Source: an uncultured Lachnospiraceae bacterium (GTDB lineage Bacteria > Bacillota > Clostridia > Lachnospirales > Lachnospiraceae). From it: a stretch of DNA of 46,137 bases. The notes beneath the pieces were generated by a model. That model searched no databases. It saw nothing but the letters and a program-made list of their open reading frames with translations, and was not told the DNA's origin. Positions 31,049 through 39,773 of the stretch are shown here, in pieces (the first letter of the stretch is position 1; each line of letters starts with the position of its first letter). The stretch covers positions 1-46,137 of the forward strand of contig CANOLA010000015.1 in the NCBI GenBank assembly GCA_947566705.1, given 5' to 3'. The translations under genes were made by a program, and so were the position numbers.

Positions 31049-32218
31049 TTACAATAATCTAATAGGTCCGTCACCGATTTCCACTACATAAAAATCTGCT
31101 GCGTATCCGATTTCTTTTTTATAGGCTTCCCCTACTTCTTTAATAAAGGTATCCACAGCATCATTCTTTACGATACTTACGGTACATCCTCCAAATCCGG
31201 CGCCGGTCATACGGGAACCGATTACCCCGTCAATTTCCCATGCCTTTTCTACAAGTGTATCCAGCTCTTTGCCTGTTACCTCATAATCATCACGGAGGGA
31301 AACATGGGATTCATTCATCAGTTTTCCAAAAAGTGCAACATCGTTATTTTTAAGGGCATTTACCGCCTGGATGGTGCGCTGGTTTTCATATACGGCATGT
31401 TTTGCCCTCTTTTTTCGTACTTCATCTTTAATTGCATCCTTGTGGGCTTCAAACTGCTCCCCGGTCAGCTCTCCAAGGGCATTGATTTTTATTACATTCT
31501 GCAGCTCTGCCAGTGCAGTTTCACACTCGCTTCTTCTTTCGTTATATTTGGAATCCCCAAGACCACGCTTTTTATTGCTGCAGGAAATCACGATTTTGGC
31601 ATCCTTTAACTCAATTGGCGCATAGGTATAGTCAAGGGTTGCTGTATCAAGGTAAATTGCATGTCCTTCTTTCCCCATTGCAATTGCAAACTGGTCCATA
31701 ATTCCGCAGTTGACACCGTTGAAATTACGCTCGGAGAACTGTCCGATTAATGCCAGGTCCTGGTTGGTCACATCAAATCCGAACAAATCCTTTAAGATAT
31801 ATCCGGTCAGCACTTCAACAGACGCGGATGAAGACAGTCCGGAACCGTTTGGGATATTCCCAAACAGGAGTAAATCAATTCCGCAGTCCATTTTCATTCC
31901 TTTTTCTGCAAACGCCCACATTACCCCCTTCGGGTAGTTCGTCCATCCTGCTTCTTTTTCCGGTTTCAGTTCCTCAATGGAAGATTCAATCACACCCAGT
32001 TTTTCAAAATTCATGGAATAAAACCGGAGCTTTTTATCTGTTCTTTTTCTGACGGCGCCGTAGGTACCAATTGTCAGTGCGCACGGAAACACATGTCCCC
32101 CGTTGTAATCGGTATGCTCACCAATCATATTTACCCGCCCCGGTGCAAAATATACTCCGGTTTCACCGCCATCCCCAAATACCTCTTTGAATTTTGCCAA
32201 TACATCATTTTCAATCAT
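31049..32218 (-). CDS. galK: Galactokinase
   Basis: Phosphorylates galactose at C1 with ATP, first kinase step of the Leloir pathway; cytoplasmic GHMP kinase. The 389-residue product has the galactokinase signature GRVNMIGEHTDYNGG (about residues 27-41), the GHMP ATP loop PNGSGLSSSASVEV (about 120-133) and the C-terminal motif TGAGFGGCTVSIV (about 343-355). The ATG at 32218 follows AAAGGAG. galT follows after 27 bp, forming a galKT operon. The promoter at 32284-32311 carries a LacI/CcpA-like half palindrome over its -35. galE and a galactose transporter are not in the window. Confidence 0.97.
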   Translation of the reverse strand: MIENDVLAKFKEVFGDGGETGVYFAPGRVNMIGEHTDYNGGHVFPCALTIGTYGAVRKRTDKKLRFYSMNFEKLGVIESSIEELKPEKEAGWTNYPKGVMWAFAEKGMKMDCGIDLLLFGNIPNGSGLSSSASVEVLTGYILKDLFGFDVTNQDLALIGQFSERNFNGVNCGIMDQFAIAMGKEGHAIYLDTATLDYTYAPIELKDAKIVISCSNKKRGLGDSKYNERRSECETALAELQNVIKINALGELTGEQFEAHKDAIKDEVRKKRAKHAVYENQRTIQAVNALKNNDVALFGKLMNESHVSLRDDYEVTGKELDTLVEKAWEIDGVIGSRMTGAGFGGCTVSIVKNDAVDTFIKEVGEAYKKEIGYAADFYVVEIGDGPIRLL

Positions 32219-32283
32219 TTCGCTTCTCCTTTACCCTCATTTATCATCCTGCTGCAAAAGTCTTTACAGCTTTTGTTATGAGT

Positions 32284-32314
32284 ATTATAACGCAACAGAA
32301 ACGGTTTGCAAGAT
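32284..32314 (-). promoter_or_regulatory. galKT promoter with possible LacI-family or CcpA site
   Basis: On the minus strand TTGCAA (32306-32311), 16 bp, TATAAT (32284-32289). The -35 overlaps TTGCAAACCGTTTCTG, which has the CG-centred AAAC/GTTT symmetry of LacI-family operators and partly fits a cre site. Which regulator binds is not known. Confidence 0.6.
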
Positions 32315-32376
32315 ACTTTCTTCGGATTGCAACATTCCATTGGAAATATACAACAAAAGTGCATGTATGATATGTG

Positions 32377-32883
32377 TTACTTTTTTAATAATCCGGAATC
32401 ATTGGATATTATGTGAAACGGAGCCGGTGGATTCTGGTTCCACAAACGCCCAATCCGAAACCCACAGCTTTGCAACCGTTTTGCAGGATTACTGCAGTTC
32501 AGCCAGTCCCTTTTAAAATCCCTGTCTGTTTTACTTTTTGTAAGTTCTTTGATTGTTTTAATATCGCATGAACGTATTAATTCATCCTCTATATTTTTTA
32601 CCTGGGGAATACAGCAGACTTTTGTGACGCGTGGACAAGAATCCAGTTTTTTGATATTGTCCAGCAAAATATCAGATTTGGGAATATCTGTATCAAATAC
32701 AAGAACCACAAGTGTGTTCTCTGAAATGTTCATCAGACGCAGATCCGTAATTTTTTCTTCAACTGCATTAAATACCTGCGTCTTGCCTGCATAAATCACC
32801 TGAAACTCTGTTTTCAGCACATCAATCAGCCTTTTTTCATCTTCCCCTTCAACCAAATATAAATACCTCTGGTTTTTTCTCAT
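32377..32883 (-). CDS. TOPRIM-like putative nuclease paired with an AAA/ABC ATPase
   Basis: A 168-residue protein. YLYLVEGEDEKRLID at the start (Glu12), LVVLVFDTDIPKSD (Asp63 and Asp65) and VKNIEDELIRS (Glu98-Asp99-Glu100) fit the order of a TOPRIM fold (Glu, DxD, acidic) as in OLD, RloB and DUF4435 proteins. The C-terminal part, with RDFKRDWLNCSNPAKRLQSCGF, has no recognised motif. Its ATG overlaps the ATPase stop (ATGA), so the pair is made together. Known systems with this logic (OLD-like, PARIS AriA-AriB) defend against phage; the protein is shorter than AriB. A defence role is inferred. Confidence 0.7.
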   Translation of the reverse strand: MRKNQRYLYLVEGEDEKRLIDVLKTEFQVIYAGKTQVFNAVEEKITDLRLMNISENTLVVLVFDTDIPKSDILLDNIKKLDSCPRVTKVCCIPQVKNIEDELIRSCDIKTIKELTKSKTDRDFKRDWLNCSNPAKRLQSCGFRIGRLWNQNPPAPFHIISNDSGLLKK

Positions 32884-34007
32884 TTGTCCCCCTGCTCTGT
32901 TATTTCAGCCAGACGATAAATATCCTCTGTATCCGGCAGTGATGAAAACAAATCGTTTTCATATGCATTTCTCAAAGAATCTGTATTTCTTTTCAGAAAA
33001 TCCGATGCATATACACATGAAATCACAGCATTTGTTTCTGTAATTTCTTTACACATAAATGTAAATGAATGTTTTGGCAGGGGCAGATCCAGAATATCTG
33101 TATTATGCGTTGTAAAAAACAACTGTCCGTCTGTCGGAAGACGCTGTATCATCACAGTAAGCATTGTTTTTTCCACTTCTGAATGAACATAGGAAAATTT
33201 CTCATCACAGTAATAAAATTTATATTCCCCTGTAAAAATGCCCGCAAGCATTTCCGCAATCGCAAGTCCGTTTTTTGTACCGCTGGATAAATGGGATATA
33301 TTTGACAGGTTTCCTTTCTGCAAAACAATATCCTGGTCAAACATCCGGATTACCAGTGAATTTTTCACTTCTTTCAGACGTTCCACCTTACGAATACCCG
33401 GATCCAGCAGCTTTAAGGTCTGTTCCAGTACTTTAAGATACAGATCATTATTATATGCAAGTGAAAAATCCGCCATATCATCCGGATAAACAAACTGCCA
33501 GCTTAATCCTTTTATTTTCTCCAGCTCCTCTGTATACAGCTCTTCAGGCTCCTCCCAGTCAGTCTCCAGCCTTCTGGCACAAGTTTCATAGCTGTCTTTT
33601 GCCTGTATTTTTGTTCTGGAAATCTGTACATGTATATCTTCAGGCTCATAATCTTTCCCATATACTGCATCAAAACAGGTCTTAACCCGGTACAGCATTT
33701 TACCAAATAACACCAGGTCCACAGAAAAAGAAGCCGGCTTATCCGTCTCACAGATGTCCTGAACAATGTCCTCAAATCTTTTGTCATCCATAAAATTAAA
33801 AATATCCTGCAGCATCTGCCCGAACGTGGTCTTCCCTGTTGCGTTTGCCCCCATAATCACATTTACTTTTTTATAGCGGAAATTAGGGTAATGTTCGAGC
33901 CATTCCACAGGAATATATGAGCCGATTATTTTTTTTGGATAGGACATATTCATATGAAAGTCTGTAAACGAAAAAAAATTATCAATTTTAACATCCATTA
34001 GTATCAT
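32880..34007 (-). CDS. AAA15/OLD-like ABC-type ATPase of a two-gene system
   Basis: A 375-residue ATPase of the SMC/ABC-like AAA15 group. The start DVKIDNFFSFTDF is the usual first strand. Walker A is MGANATGKTT (Gly53-Thr60), the ABC signature is HLSSGTKNG, Walker B is YYCDEKFSYVH and the H-loop is FFTTHNTDILD. The insert between Walker A and signature is large and partly coiled. The ATG at 34007 is 9 nt after GGAG; ATG codons on either side are less well placed. A near-consensus promoter and a perfect palindrome precede it. With the TOPRIM-like protein it resembles phage-defence ATPase-nuclease pairs, but I cannot assign it to a named type. Confidence 0.85.
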   Translation of the reverse strand: MILMDVKIDNFFSFTDFHMNMSYPKKIIGSYIPVEWLEHYPNFRYKKVNVIMGANATGKTTFGQMLQDIFNFMDDKRFEDIVQDICETDKPASFSVDLVLFGKMLYRVKTCFDAVYGKDYEPEDIHVQISRTKIQAKDSYETCARRLETDWEEPEELYTEELEKIKGLSWQFVYPDDMADFSLAYNNDLYLKVLEQTLKLLDPGIRKVERLKEVKNSLVIRMFDQDIVLQKGNLSNISHLSSGTKNGLAIAEMLAGIFTGEYKFYYCDEKFSYVHSEVEKTMLTVMIQRLPTDGQLFFTTHNTDILDLPLPKHSFTFMCKEITETNAVISCVYASDFLKRNTDSLRNAYENDLFSSLPDTEDIYRLAEITEQGDK

Positions 34008-34026
34008 ATCACACATCTCCAGTATC

Positions 34027-34049
34027 TTAGTTCGCGTGTTGCGAACTAA
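34027..34049. promoter_or_regulatory. Perfect palindrome before the ATPase ribosome binding site
   Basis: TTAGTTCGC (34027-34035) and GCGAACTAA (34041-34049), loop GTGTT. It lies just after the expected start of transcription and 20 bp before the ATG, so it may be an operator or a 5' hairpin that limits expression of the ATPase-TOPRIM pair. Confidence 0.7.
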
Positions 34050-34061
34050 TCTCTCCTTTAT

Positions 34062-34090
34062 ATTCTACTACAAATATGTGATATTATCAA
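34062..34090 (-). promoter_or_regulatory. Promoter of the ATPase-TOPRIM operon
   Basis: On the minus strand TTGATA (34085-34090), exactly 17 bp, TAGAAT (34062-34067). Confidence 0.65.
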
Positions 34091-34129
34091 ACAAATAATT
34101 CATTATTTTGTTATGGAATCCAGATAAAG

Positions 34130-34480
34130 CTACAGCTCCTCCCATTCGATACATTCCGGGCATTCCCCTGTATCGTAAAACTCCTCCATGCATGCGACCG
34201 CTGTTTCAAAAGATACAACAGCATCCGGCGTAAACTCCTTGTCACCAATCTTAAATGTCACTTCTTCGTCCGATTCGCCGCATGGCTGCAGGCAATCCCC
34301 TTCATCCTCAAAATAATTCAGATAGACATAATCTCCATAAATCATTATGACAAGACATGGATACTCTTCTTCACCGTTTAACCAGATTTCATCCGGCTGA
34401 GTTTTGCCTGCTTCCATCAGTTTTTTGATTTCTTCTTTACTGCTTAAAACAGTATCTCCTTTTTGTGTGGTTACATTCAT
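34130..34480 (-). CDS. Imm1-like immunity protein
   Basis: A 116-residue acidic soluble protein. The segment EIWLNGEEEYPCLVIMIYGDYVYLNYF and the ending VVSFETAVACMEEFYDTGE, then CPECIEWEEL, match the pattern of Imm1 immunity proteins (a final eEFf-tGe-P-wieW block). Imm1 proteins normally protect from a toxin of a contact-dependent or polymorphic system, but no toxin gene is visible nearby. The ATG follows AAGGAG. It lies 113 bp from the ATPase-TOPRIM promoter and 14 bp after acylphosphatase. The family is recognised by pattern only; orphan immunity genes in gut bacteria can protect against neighbours' toxins. Confidence 0.6.
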   Translation of the reverse strand: MNVTTQKGDTVLSSKEEIKKLMEAGKTQPDEIWLNGEEEYPCLVIMIYGDYVYLNYFEDEGDCLQPCGESDEEVTFKIGDKEFTPDAVVSFETAVACMEEFYDTGECPECIEWEEL

Positions 34481-34494
34481 TTTTTAATTTCTCC

Positions 34495-34764
34495 TTACAA
34501 TATCACAAATGAACTTTCCTGTTCCTCTTTCGGAATTTGTTTTTCGTCCATGGAATCAATCATAACATAGCTGCCTTTTTGAATCATGACAAGCATTCTG
34601 TTAATCGCATCCTCCGTCCCCTGGGCTTCCATTTCCACAGAACCGTCATATTCATTTTTTACCCATCCGGTAATTTTCATATTTTCCGCTGCATATTTTG
34701 CCCGGTAACGGAACCCGACTCCCTGTACGCGTCCCGTAAACCGGAAATGTTTTCTTACAATCAT
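34495..34764 (-). CDS. acyP: Acylphosphatase
   Basis: Hydrolyses carboxyl-phosphate bonds of acyl phosphates; small cytoplasmic enzyme. The 89-residue product has the family size. The signature FTGRVQGVGFRYRA (about residues 9-22) contains the phosphate loop and the catalytic Arg in GFRYR. ITGWVKNEYDGSVEMEAQG (about 31-49) holds the catalytic Asn and the second signature. The ribosome binding site is weak (GGAG about 17 nt upstream). It may be expressed together with the chemoreceptor gene before it (30 bp away) and the Imm1-like gene after it. Confidence 0.95.
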   Translation of the reverse strand: MIVRKHFRFTGRVQGVGFRYRAKYAAENMKITGWVKNEYDGSVEMEAQGTEDAINRMLVMIQKGSYVMIDSMDEKQIPKEEQESSFVIL

Positions 34765-34794
34765 ACCTGCATTCCAAACTCCGTGCCGTCAAAA

Positions 34795-36534
34795 TTAAAT
34801 CTTGAAGAATGCAACATCATGCTCAAGCTCATCCGCAATCTCTTTTAAGTCCTTTGCCGTATCCGCAAGCAGGGTAATCGTTGCATTAAGCTCCTGCATT
34901 GATGAATTTGTTCCCTCGATGGACGCAGTATTTTCTTCTGCAACGGCGGACAGATTCTGGATTACACCGACAACTTTAACCCTTGCCTCGTCACATTCTT
35001 TTGTCTGCTCATAAATCTGTTTGGTTTCCATAATGGAAGCTTCAATTCCCTCACTGACATCAGCAAATTTACACTTTGTTTCTTCCAGTTTTTTCTTTTG
35101 CTCTGCAATAATCTCCCCAACCTCTTCTATAATTTCAACAGAAGCCCCGGAATCGGCAGTCAGCTGGCTGATAATTTCCCTGATTGCCTTTGCAGAATTA
35201 TCAGTATTTTCAGACAGTTTAGAAATCTGCGAAGCAACAACGGCAAATCCCCGTCCGGCTTCGCCGGCCCTTGCAGCCTCAATATTTGCATTAAGCGATA
35301 ACATGCTGATTTCACTGGCAATCTCTGTAATCATGTCTACAAAATCCTGAATCTTCTCAACAGATTTATTAGTTGTATGCACGGACGCGTCGATTTTTTT
35401 GAATGCCCCAAGCGTTCTGTCATTATACATGCTCAGTTCGTTCATAATCCGCCCGGATTCATTATCCGCCTCTTTCATGGACATGGAAATATCATCCAGG
35501 TCCTGCACGCCCCTGACAATATTTTCAATCATGGAACCAATTGCTGCAACCTCCGCAGTGGCGGATTCAATATCCTCCGCCTGCGTGACAGCGCCCCTGG
35601 TGATATCCCCGACTGCCTGACTGATTTCATTTGCCGCAGAACTGGTCTGTGACGCCATGGATTCCATGGAATTACTTGATTTCAGTACATTGTCCGTTCT
35701 TTTCTTAATATTGCCAACCATACTCTGCAGCTTTTCCGCCAGCCTGTACATGGAAGAAACCATTGCACCGATTTCATCCGACCTGTTCCCTGCCGCCGTG
35801 CCAAGTTTTTTTGCTCCCTCGCTGAGTTCAAGCTTCAGGTTGCCGTCAGAAATGTTCACAAGCATACCGCCGGTCCGTACAATGATGGCTGCAATTCCTT
35901 TTACCAGAAACATACAGATAACCAGCGCTACCACAAGAATGGCAAGGGAAATCCCCACAATAACGACTGTTTTATTGCGGATTGTCGTATCAACATCCTT
36001 ACTCGGCTGTCCGGCAAAGACCATGCCTACCACAGAACCCCCGCTGTTCTTTACCGGCTTATAATAGGCATAATAATTTTCATCATTAATCGTGATGCTG
36101 TCTGCACTGTAATCTTCCCCGCCTTTTAAAACCTTTTCAACAACGACATCCGGAGCCTTTGTCCCAAGTATCCGTTCTCCTGACTTGTTGAATAAAGAAG
36201 TGGCCACCCTCACATCCCCGTAAAAAAGTGTGACTGCCGCCTCTTTACCTGCCGTAAAACTGTCAATGACCTCCTCGTGTTCCGCAATATTATAATCCCC
36301 TTTGTAAAGCGAATCTCCTTTCATGCAGTAATCCCCCTGGTCAACCGCATCAAAGGAAGCAGAAACCGACTGGCATAAAAGTGCAAGCCCCTCTATTACT
36401 TTTTCCTTCATCCCCTTCTGCAGGGCATTGATGGAGTAAATTGACAGAATCACATCCGCACAAATAATCGGCAAGGCACACATTAATGTCAGTTTTGCGA
36501 GAATCCCCAGTCCCTTCTTCTCTTTTGTGTTCAT
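34795..36534 (-). CDS. Methyl-accepting chemotaxis protein, single-Cache type
   Basis: A 579-residue chemoreceptor. After a membrane helix (about residues 10-35) comes an extracellular single Cache domain (about 40-170; YKGDYNI, FYGDVRVATSL, YYAYYKPV and GMVFAGQPS are typical), then a second helix (about 180-205) and a HAMP region. The signalling domain's hairpin tip reads [32 protein letters not shown]. It signals through CheA and CheW, which are not in the window. The ATG at 36534 is chosen because AGGAG lies upstream and the predicted promoter (36577-36605) would start RNA near 36570, too close for an upstream ATG at 36567. The ligand is unknown; this Cache type often binds small organic molecules. 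Confidence 0.93.
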   Translation of the reverse strand: MNTKEKKGLGILAKLTLMCALPIICADVILSIYSINALQKGMKEKVIEGLALLCQSVSASFDAVDQGDYCMKGDSLYKGDYNIAEHEEVIDSFTAGKEAAVTLFYGDVRVATSLFNKSGERILGTKAPDVVVEKVLKGGEDYSADSITINDENYYAYYKPVKNSGGSVVGMVFAGQPSKDVDTTIRNKTVVIVGISLAILVVALVICMFLVKGIAAIIVRTGGMLVNISDGNLKLELSEGAKKLGTAAGNRSDEIGAMVSSMYRLAEKLQSMVGNIKKRTDNVLKSSNSMESMASQTSSAANEISQAVGDITRGAVTQAEDIESATAEVAAIGSMIENIVRGVQDLDDISMSMKEADNESGRIMNELSMYNDRTLGAFKKIDASVHTTNKSVEKIQDFVDMITEIASEISMLSLNANIEAARAGEAGRGFAVVASQISKLSENTDNSAKAIREIISQLTADSGASVEIIEEVGEIIAEQKKKLEETKCKFADVSEGIEASIMETKQIYEQTKECDEARVKVVGVIQNLSAVAEENTASIEGTNSSMQELNATITLLADTAKDLKEIADELEHDVAFFKI

Positions 36535-36576
36535 TCTTTCTGCAGCTCCTATCTGATTTTTCATCATATTTTCCCT

Positions 36577-36605
36577 ATCATAACACAAAAATGGTCCGGG
36601 AAAAA
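36577..36605 (-). promoter_or_regulatory. Candidate promoter of the first chemoreceptor gene
   Basis: On the minus strand TTTTTC (36600-36605), 17 bp, TATGAT (36577-36582) with TGT extension. A flagellar sigma-28 type promoter was looked for and not found. Confidence 0.4.
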
Positions 36606-36653
36606 GTGATTTTTCAAATTTCCTCCTTTCAGACACCTGTATATTCCTTCTGT

Positions 36654-37856
36654 TTACCGGTTATTAAACCACTCTTTCATTACATGCAGCACTTTTACCA
36701 GTTCTTCCTCTGTAATCACATATGGCGCCATTGCATACATGTAATTCAAAAACGGACGGCTGAATACCCCCCGCTCAAAGGCAAACTGCTGGAAGCCCAG
36801 AAGGTCTGCCGCATCCTTAACCTCCACACAGACACATCCGCCCATAATCCGTACCTCGCGAATCTGCGGATGTTCCAGTCCCTGCATTTCACGCCTTGTA
36901 ATCTCCTCGATGCGGTGTATCCGTGAAAGATAGTCCCCCTCTTCAAACAGCTCAATGGATTTTAATGCCACAGCGCACGCAAGCGCATTTCCCATAAATG
37001 TAGGACCGTGCATCAGTGCCTTCCACGGCTCATCCCCGTAAAAGCCATCATATACCTTATGGCTGGCAACTGTCACTGCATGTCCGATATATCCGCCGGT
37101 CAGCGCCTTTCCAAGTACCAGGATATCCGGCTGCACAAGGTCCGCCACAAAACGGTTTCCCGTCCTTCCAAACCCGGTTGCCACTTCATCAAAGACAAGC
37201 AGAACCCCGTACTGGTCGCACAGCTGCCTCGCACGTTTTAAAAAAGAAATATCATACATCCGCATGCCGCCTGCACCCTGCAGAAGCGGCTCAACAATAA
37301 AGCAGTTTAATTCCTCGTGCCGTGCGGCAAAAACCTCTTCCAGCGCCTGAATCTGTGTTGGAATATGTATCACATCCTTCTTTTCGCCGTAAGCTTCCAG
37401 AATAAAATGATAATCCTCGTCATCCCCGACCTCCATTGCCTTAAAGGTATCTCCGTGGTAGGCATGGGTAAGTGACAGAACCTTTGTCCTTTTTAAGTCT
37501 TTTTTATTGACAAAATACTGCAAAGCCATTTTCAGCGCCACTTCCACCGCCACACTGCCTGAATCAGAAAAAAAACAGTAATCCAGGTCACCCGGAAGCC
37601 ATTCCTTTAGTTTGTCCGCCAGCTTCTGTACCGGTTCATGGGTCAGTCCGCCCAGCATAACGTGTGAAAACCTATCCGCCTGGCTTTTAATCGCTTCCGT
37701 CAGAACCGGGTGTCTGTATCCGTGAATCACACTCCACCATGAGGAAACCGAATCAATCATTTTCCGGTCCTCTGTATAAAGATACACGCCCTCGGCATCA
37801 GTAATTTTATATGGTTCTTTCATTGTTTTCATCTGCTGGTATGGATACCAGATCAT
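36654..37856 (-). CDS. bioA: Adenosylmethionine-8-amino-7-oxononanoate aminotransferase
   Basis: Third step of biotin synthesis: transamination of KAPA to DAPA, usually with S-adenosylmethionine as amino donor. A PLP class III aminotransferase of 400 residues. Seen are SSWWSVIHGYRHP, HVMLGGLTHEP, FFSDSGSVAVEVALKMA, THAYHGDTFKAM, LLVFDEVATGFGRTG and LVLGKALTGGY with the PLP lysine. The ATG at 37856 follows AAGGTG at 6 nt; an ATG 10 codons earlier lies inside bioD and has no ribosome binding site. It is the last gene of the biotin operon. bioB is absent from the window. Confidence 0.95.
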   Translation of the reverse strand: MIWYPYQQMKTMKEPYKITDAEGVYLYTEDRKMIDSVSSWWSVIHGYRHPVLTEAIKSQADRFSHVMLGGLTHEPVQKLADKLKEWLPGDLDYCFFSDSGSVAVEVALKMALQYFVNKKDLKRTKVLSLTHAYHGDTFKAMEVGDDEDYHFILEAYGEKKDVIHIPTQIQALEEVFAARHEELNCFIVEPLLQGAGGMRMYDISFLKRARQLCDQYGVLLVFDEVATGFGRTGNRFVADLVQPDILVLGKALTGGYIGHAVTVASHKVYDGFYGDEPWKALMHGPTFMGNALACAVALKSIELFEEGDYLSRIHRIEEITRREMQGLEHPQIREVRIMGGCVCVEVKDAADLLGFQQFAFERGVFSRPFLNYMYAMAPYVITEEELVKVLHVMKEWFNNR

Positions 37857-37875
37857 AACAGTCACCTTCTCTTTC

Positions 37876-38562
37876 TTATTCTTCATAAAGGGAAGCTAAA
37901 AGCTCCCCGTCCATGGCAAGCTCTGTGTCCTTATCCTGCACGCAGGCAAGGGTTTTCAGGCCCGTCATATATTCGCACATCAAAACGTTATCCTCTTCCA
38001 TAACGTCTCCCGGATGAAAATGGTTATAAATGATGCCCCTGACCGGAATCTGGCGGCTTTTCATATATTCCACTGTCAGCACCACACTGTTTATAGTACC
38101 AAGTCCCGCATCAGCAACAAGCAGGCAGGAAAGTTTCAGCTTTTTAATCACATCCTCCAGCCAGATTTTTTCTTCATCAAAACAGACCGGGCAGAGGATA
38201 CCGCCGCTGCCCTCCATTGTTACGTAGTCGTACTGGCTGCACACTTCCTGAAAGCCCTTTTCCACCACCTCCATACAGACCGGATTTCCCTCCAGCCTTG
38301 ACGCCAGATGGGGCGATACCGCATGTTCATAAACATAGGGGCACATCTGCGTGACAGACTGTCCGGTTCCTGAAATATTTTTCACATGAACGGCATCCCC
38401 CGGAATCAGCAAACCGTCTGCACGGCGCTCGTTTCCGCTCATGGCCGCCTTATAATACCCCGCGTTTCTGCCGCTTTCCAGCAATTTTTTTACAATCAGC
38501 CCTGACACATAGGTTTTCCCCACATCGGTTCCCGTTCCTGTAATAAAAATTTTTTTACTCAT
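37876..38562 (-). CDS. bioD: Dethiobiotin synthetase
   Basis: ATP-dependent ring closure of DAPA with CO2 to dethiobiotin. The 228-residue product has the P-loop GTGTDVGKTYVSG (about residues 9-21), YYKAAMSG for the DAPA site (normally YKPV/Q), MEGSGGILCPV with the conserved glutamate, and VADAGLGTINSVVLT. The ATG follows AAGGAG. It lies 35 bp after bioF, and bioA follows 19 bp on. The YYKAAMSG variation is common in clostridia. Confidence 0.95.
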   Translation of the reverse strand: MSKKIFITGTGTDVGKTYVSGLIVKKLLESGRNAGYYKAAMSGNERRADGLLIPGDAVHVKNISGTGQSVTQMCPYVYEHAVSPHLASRLEGNPVCMEVVEKGFQEVCSQYDYVTMEGSGGILCPVCFDEEKIWLEDVIKKLKLSCLLVADAGLGTINSVVLTVEYMKSRQIPVRGIIYNHFHPGDVMEEDNVLMCEYMTGLKTLACVQDKDTELAMDGELLASLYEE

Positions 38563-38597
38563 TTGTTACTCCTTTAGTATCCGGTTTATATTTTCCC

Positions 38598-39764
38598 TTA
38601 TAAACCGCAAGAATTCATGGCAGACGACACCGCATATGCCGCAGCCGCCAGCTCTTCTTTTGTATGGGTTGCCATCAGCGCAGCACGCAGCATTGCCTCC
38701 CCCTTTTTCACTGTGGGATAACGGATTGCCGGGATAAAATATCCAAACTCCATCAGCCGTTCGGATACCCTCACTGCCTTTTCCTCATCCCCGATTCGTA
38801 TCGGCACAATTGCGGACTCTGAGCTGGCACTGATTCCATGCTCTTTAAGCTTTTCGCAGAACCACCTGGTATTCTCCTGAAGCCTGCGCACGCGCCACGG
38901 TTCCTCCTCAATCAGTTTCAGCGCCCGCTCTGCCGCAGCCATAGTCACCGGGGCAGGTGAGGTGGAAAAAATATAGCTTCTCGCCTTATTTTTTAAATAT
39001 TCTGTCAGGACACGCGGACCACAGACATAACCGCCTTCCGCACCGATGGCTTTGCTCAGTGTTCCCATCAGAATATCGGTTTTCCCTTCCATATGAAAAT
39101 ATTCCTCACAGCCCCGCCCACTGTCTCCGATTACCCCTGTGGCATGCGCCTCGTCTATCATTGACAGCAGTCCGTAGGTATCTGCCAGTTTTACAAGCAC
39201 GGGCAGATTTACAATATCCCCGTCCATGCTGAACACCCCGTCGCTGACAATCAGTCCGGATTTCGGCGGATGCTCCTGAATTTTCTTTTCCAGGTCTTCC
39301 ATATCGTTATGCCTGTAAATAACCGTTTCCGCAGCTGACTGCCTGCAGCCGTCAATGATGCTGGCATGGTTTTTTTCATCACTGTAAATAATGTCACCTT
39401 TTTTGCACAGCGCCGGGATAATTCCGCTGTTTGCCGCAAATCCCGTATTAAACACGACTGCTGCCTCCCTGCCCTTAAACTGTGCGAGCCGTTCTTCCAG
39501 CTTTGTATGTAAAACCGTTGTTCCGGTGGTAAGCCTGGAGCCGCCGGAGCCGGTGCCGTATTCCCTGAGCACATCTGCAACATATGTTTTGATGCATTCC
39601 TCGTCACATAAATCCAGATAGGAATTGGAGGCAAGCATCAGCATATCCCTTCCCTGATAACGGACATGGGATTTCTGCGGGCTTTCAATCACTTTTATCC
39701 TGCGGTACAGATGATTTTCCTGTAATGTGCGCAGCTCCTCTTCCATTCGTTTCCATTTATTCAC
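38598..39764 (-). CDS. bioF: 8-amino-7-oxononanoate synthase
   Basis: Joins pimeloyl-CoA and L-alanine to KAPA with PLP. A 388-residue alpha-oxoamine synthase. Seen are MLASNSYLDLCDEE, EYGTGSGGSRLTTGTTVLH, EKNHASIIDGCR, IVSDGVFSMDGDI, MIDEAHATGVIGDSGRG and GTLSKAIGAEGGYVCG with the PLP lysine. The start is a GTG at 39764 with AAGGG 6 nt upstream; an ATG six codons later is possible. It begins 9 bp after bioW. Confidence 0.96.
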   Translation of the reverse strand: MNKWKRMEEELRTLQENHLYRRIKVIESPQKSHVRYQGRDMLMLASNSYLDLCDEECIKTYVADVLREYGTGSGGSRLTTGTTVLHTKLEERLAQFKGREAAVVFNTGFAANSGIIPALCKKGDIIYSDEKNHASIIDGCRQSAAETVIYRHNDMEDLEKKIQEHPPKSGLIVSDGVFSMDGDIVNLPVLVKLADTYGLLSMIDEAHATGVIGDSGRGCEEYFHMEGKTDILMGTLSKAIGAEGGYVCGPRVLTEYLKNKARSYIFSTSPAPVTMAAAERALKLIEEEPWRVRRLQENTRWFCEKLKEHGISASSESAIVPIRIGDEEKAVRVSERLMEFGYFIPAIRYPTVKKGEAMLRAALMATHTKEELAAAAYAVSSAMNSCGL

Positions 39765-39773
39765 GGATATCCC

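Noticed and set aside
36535..36653. Sigma-28 flagellar promoter before the first chemoreceptor gene
   Set aside because: No TAAA and GCCGATAA-type pair at proper spacing; a vegetative extended -10 fits better.
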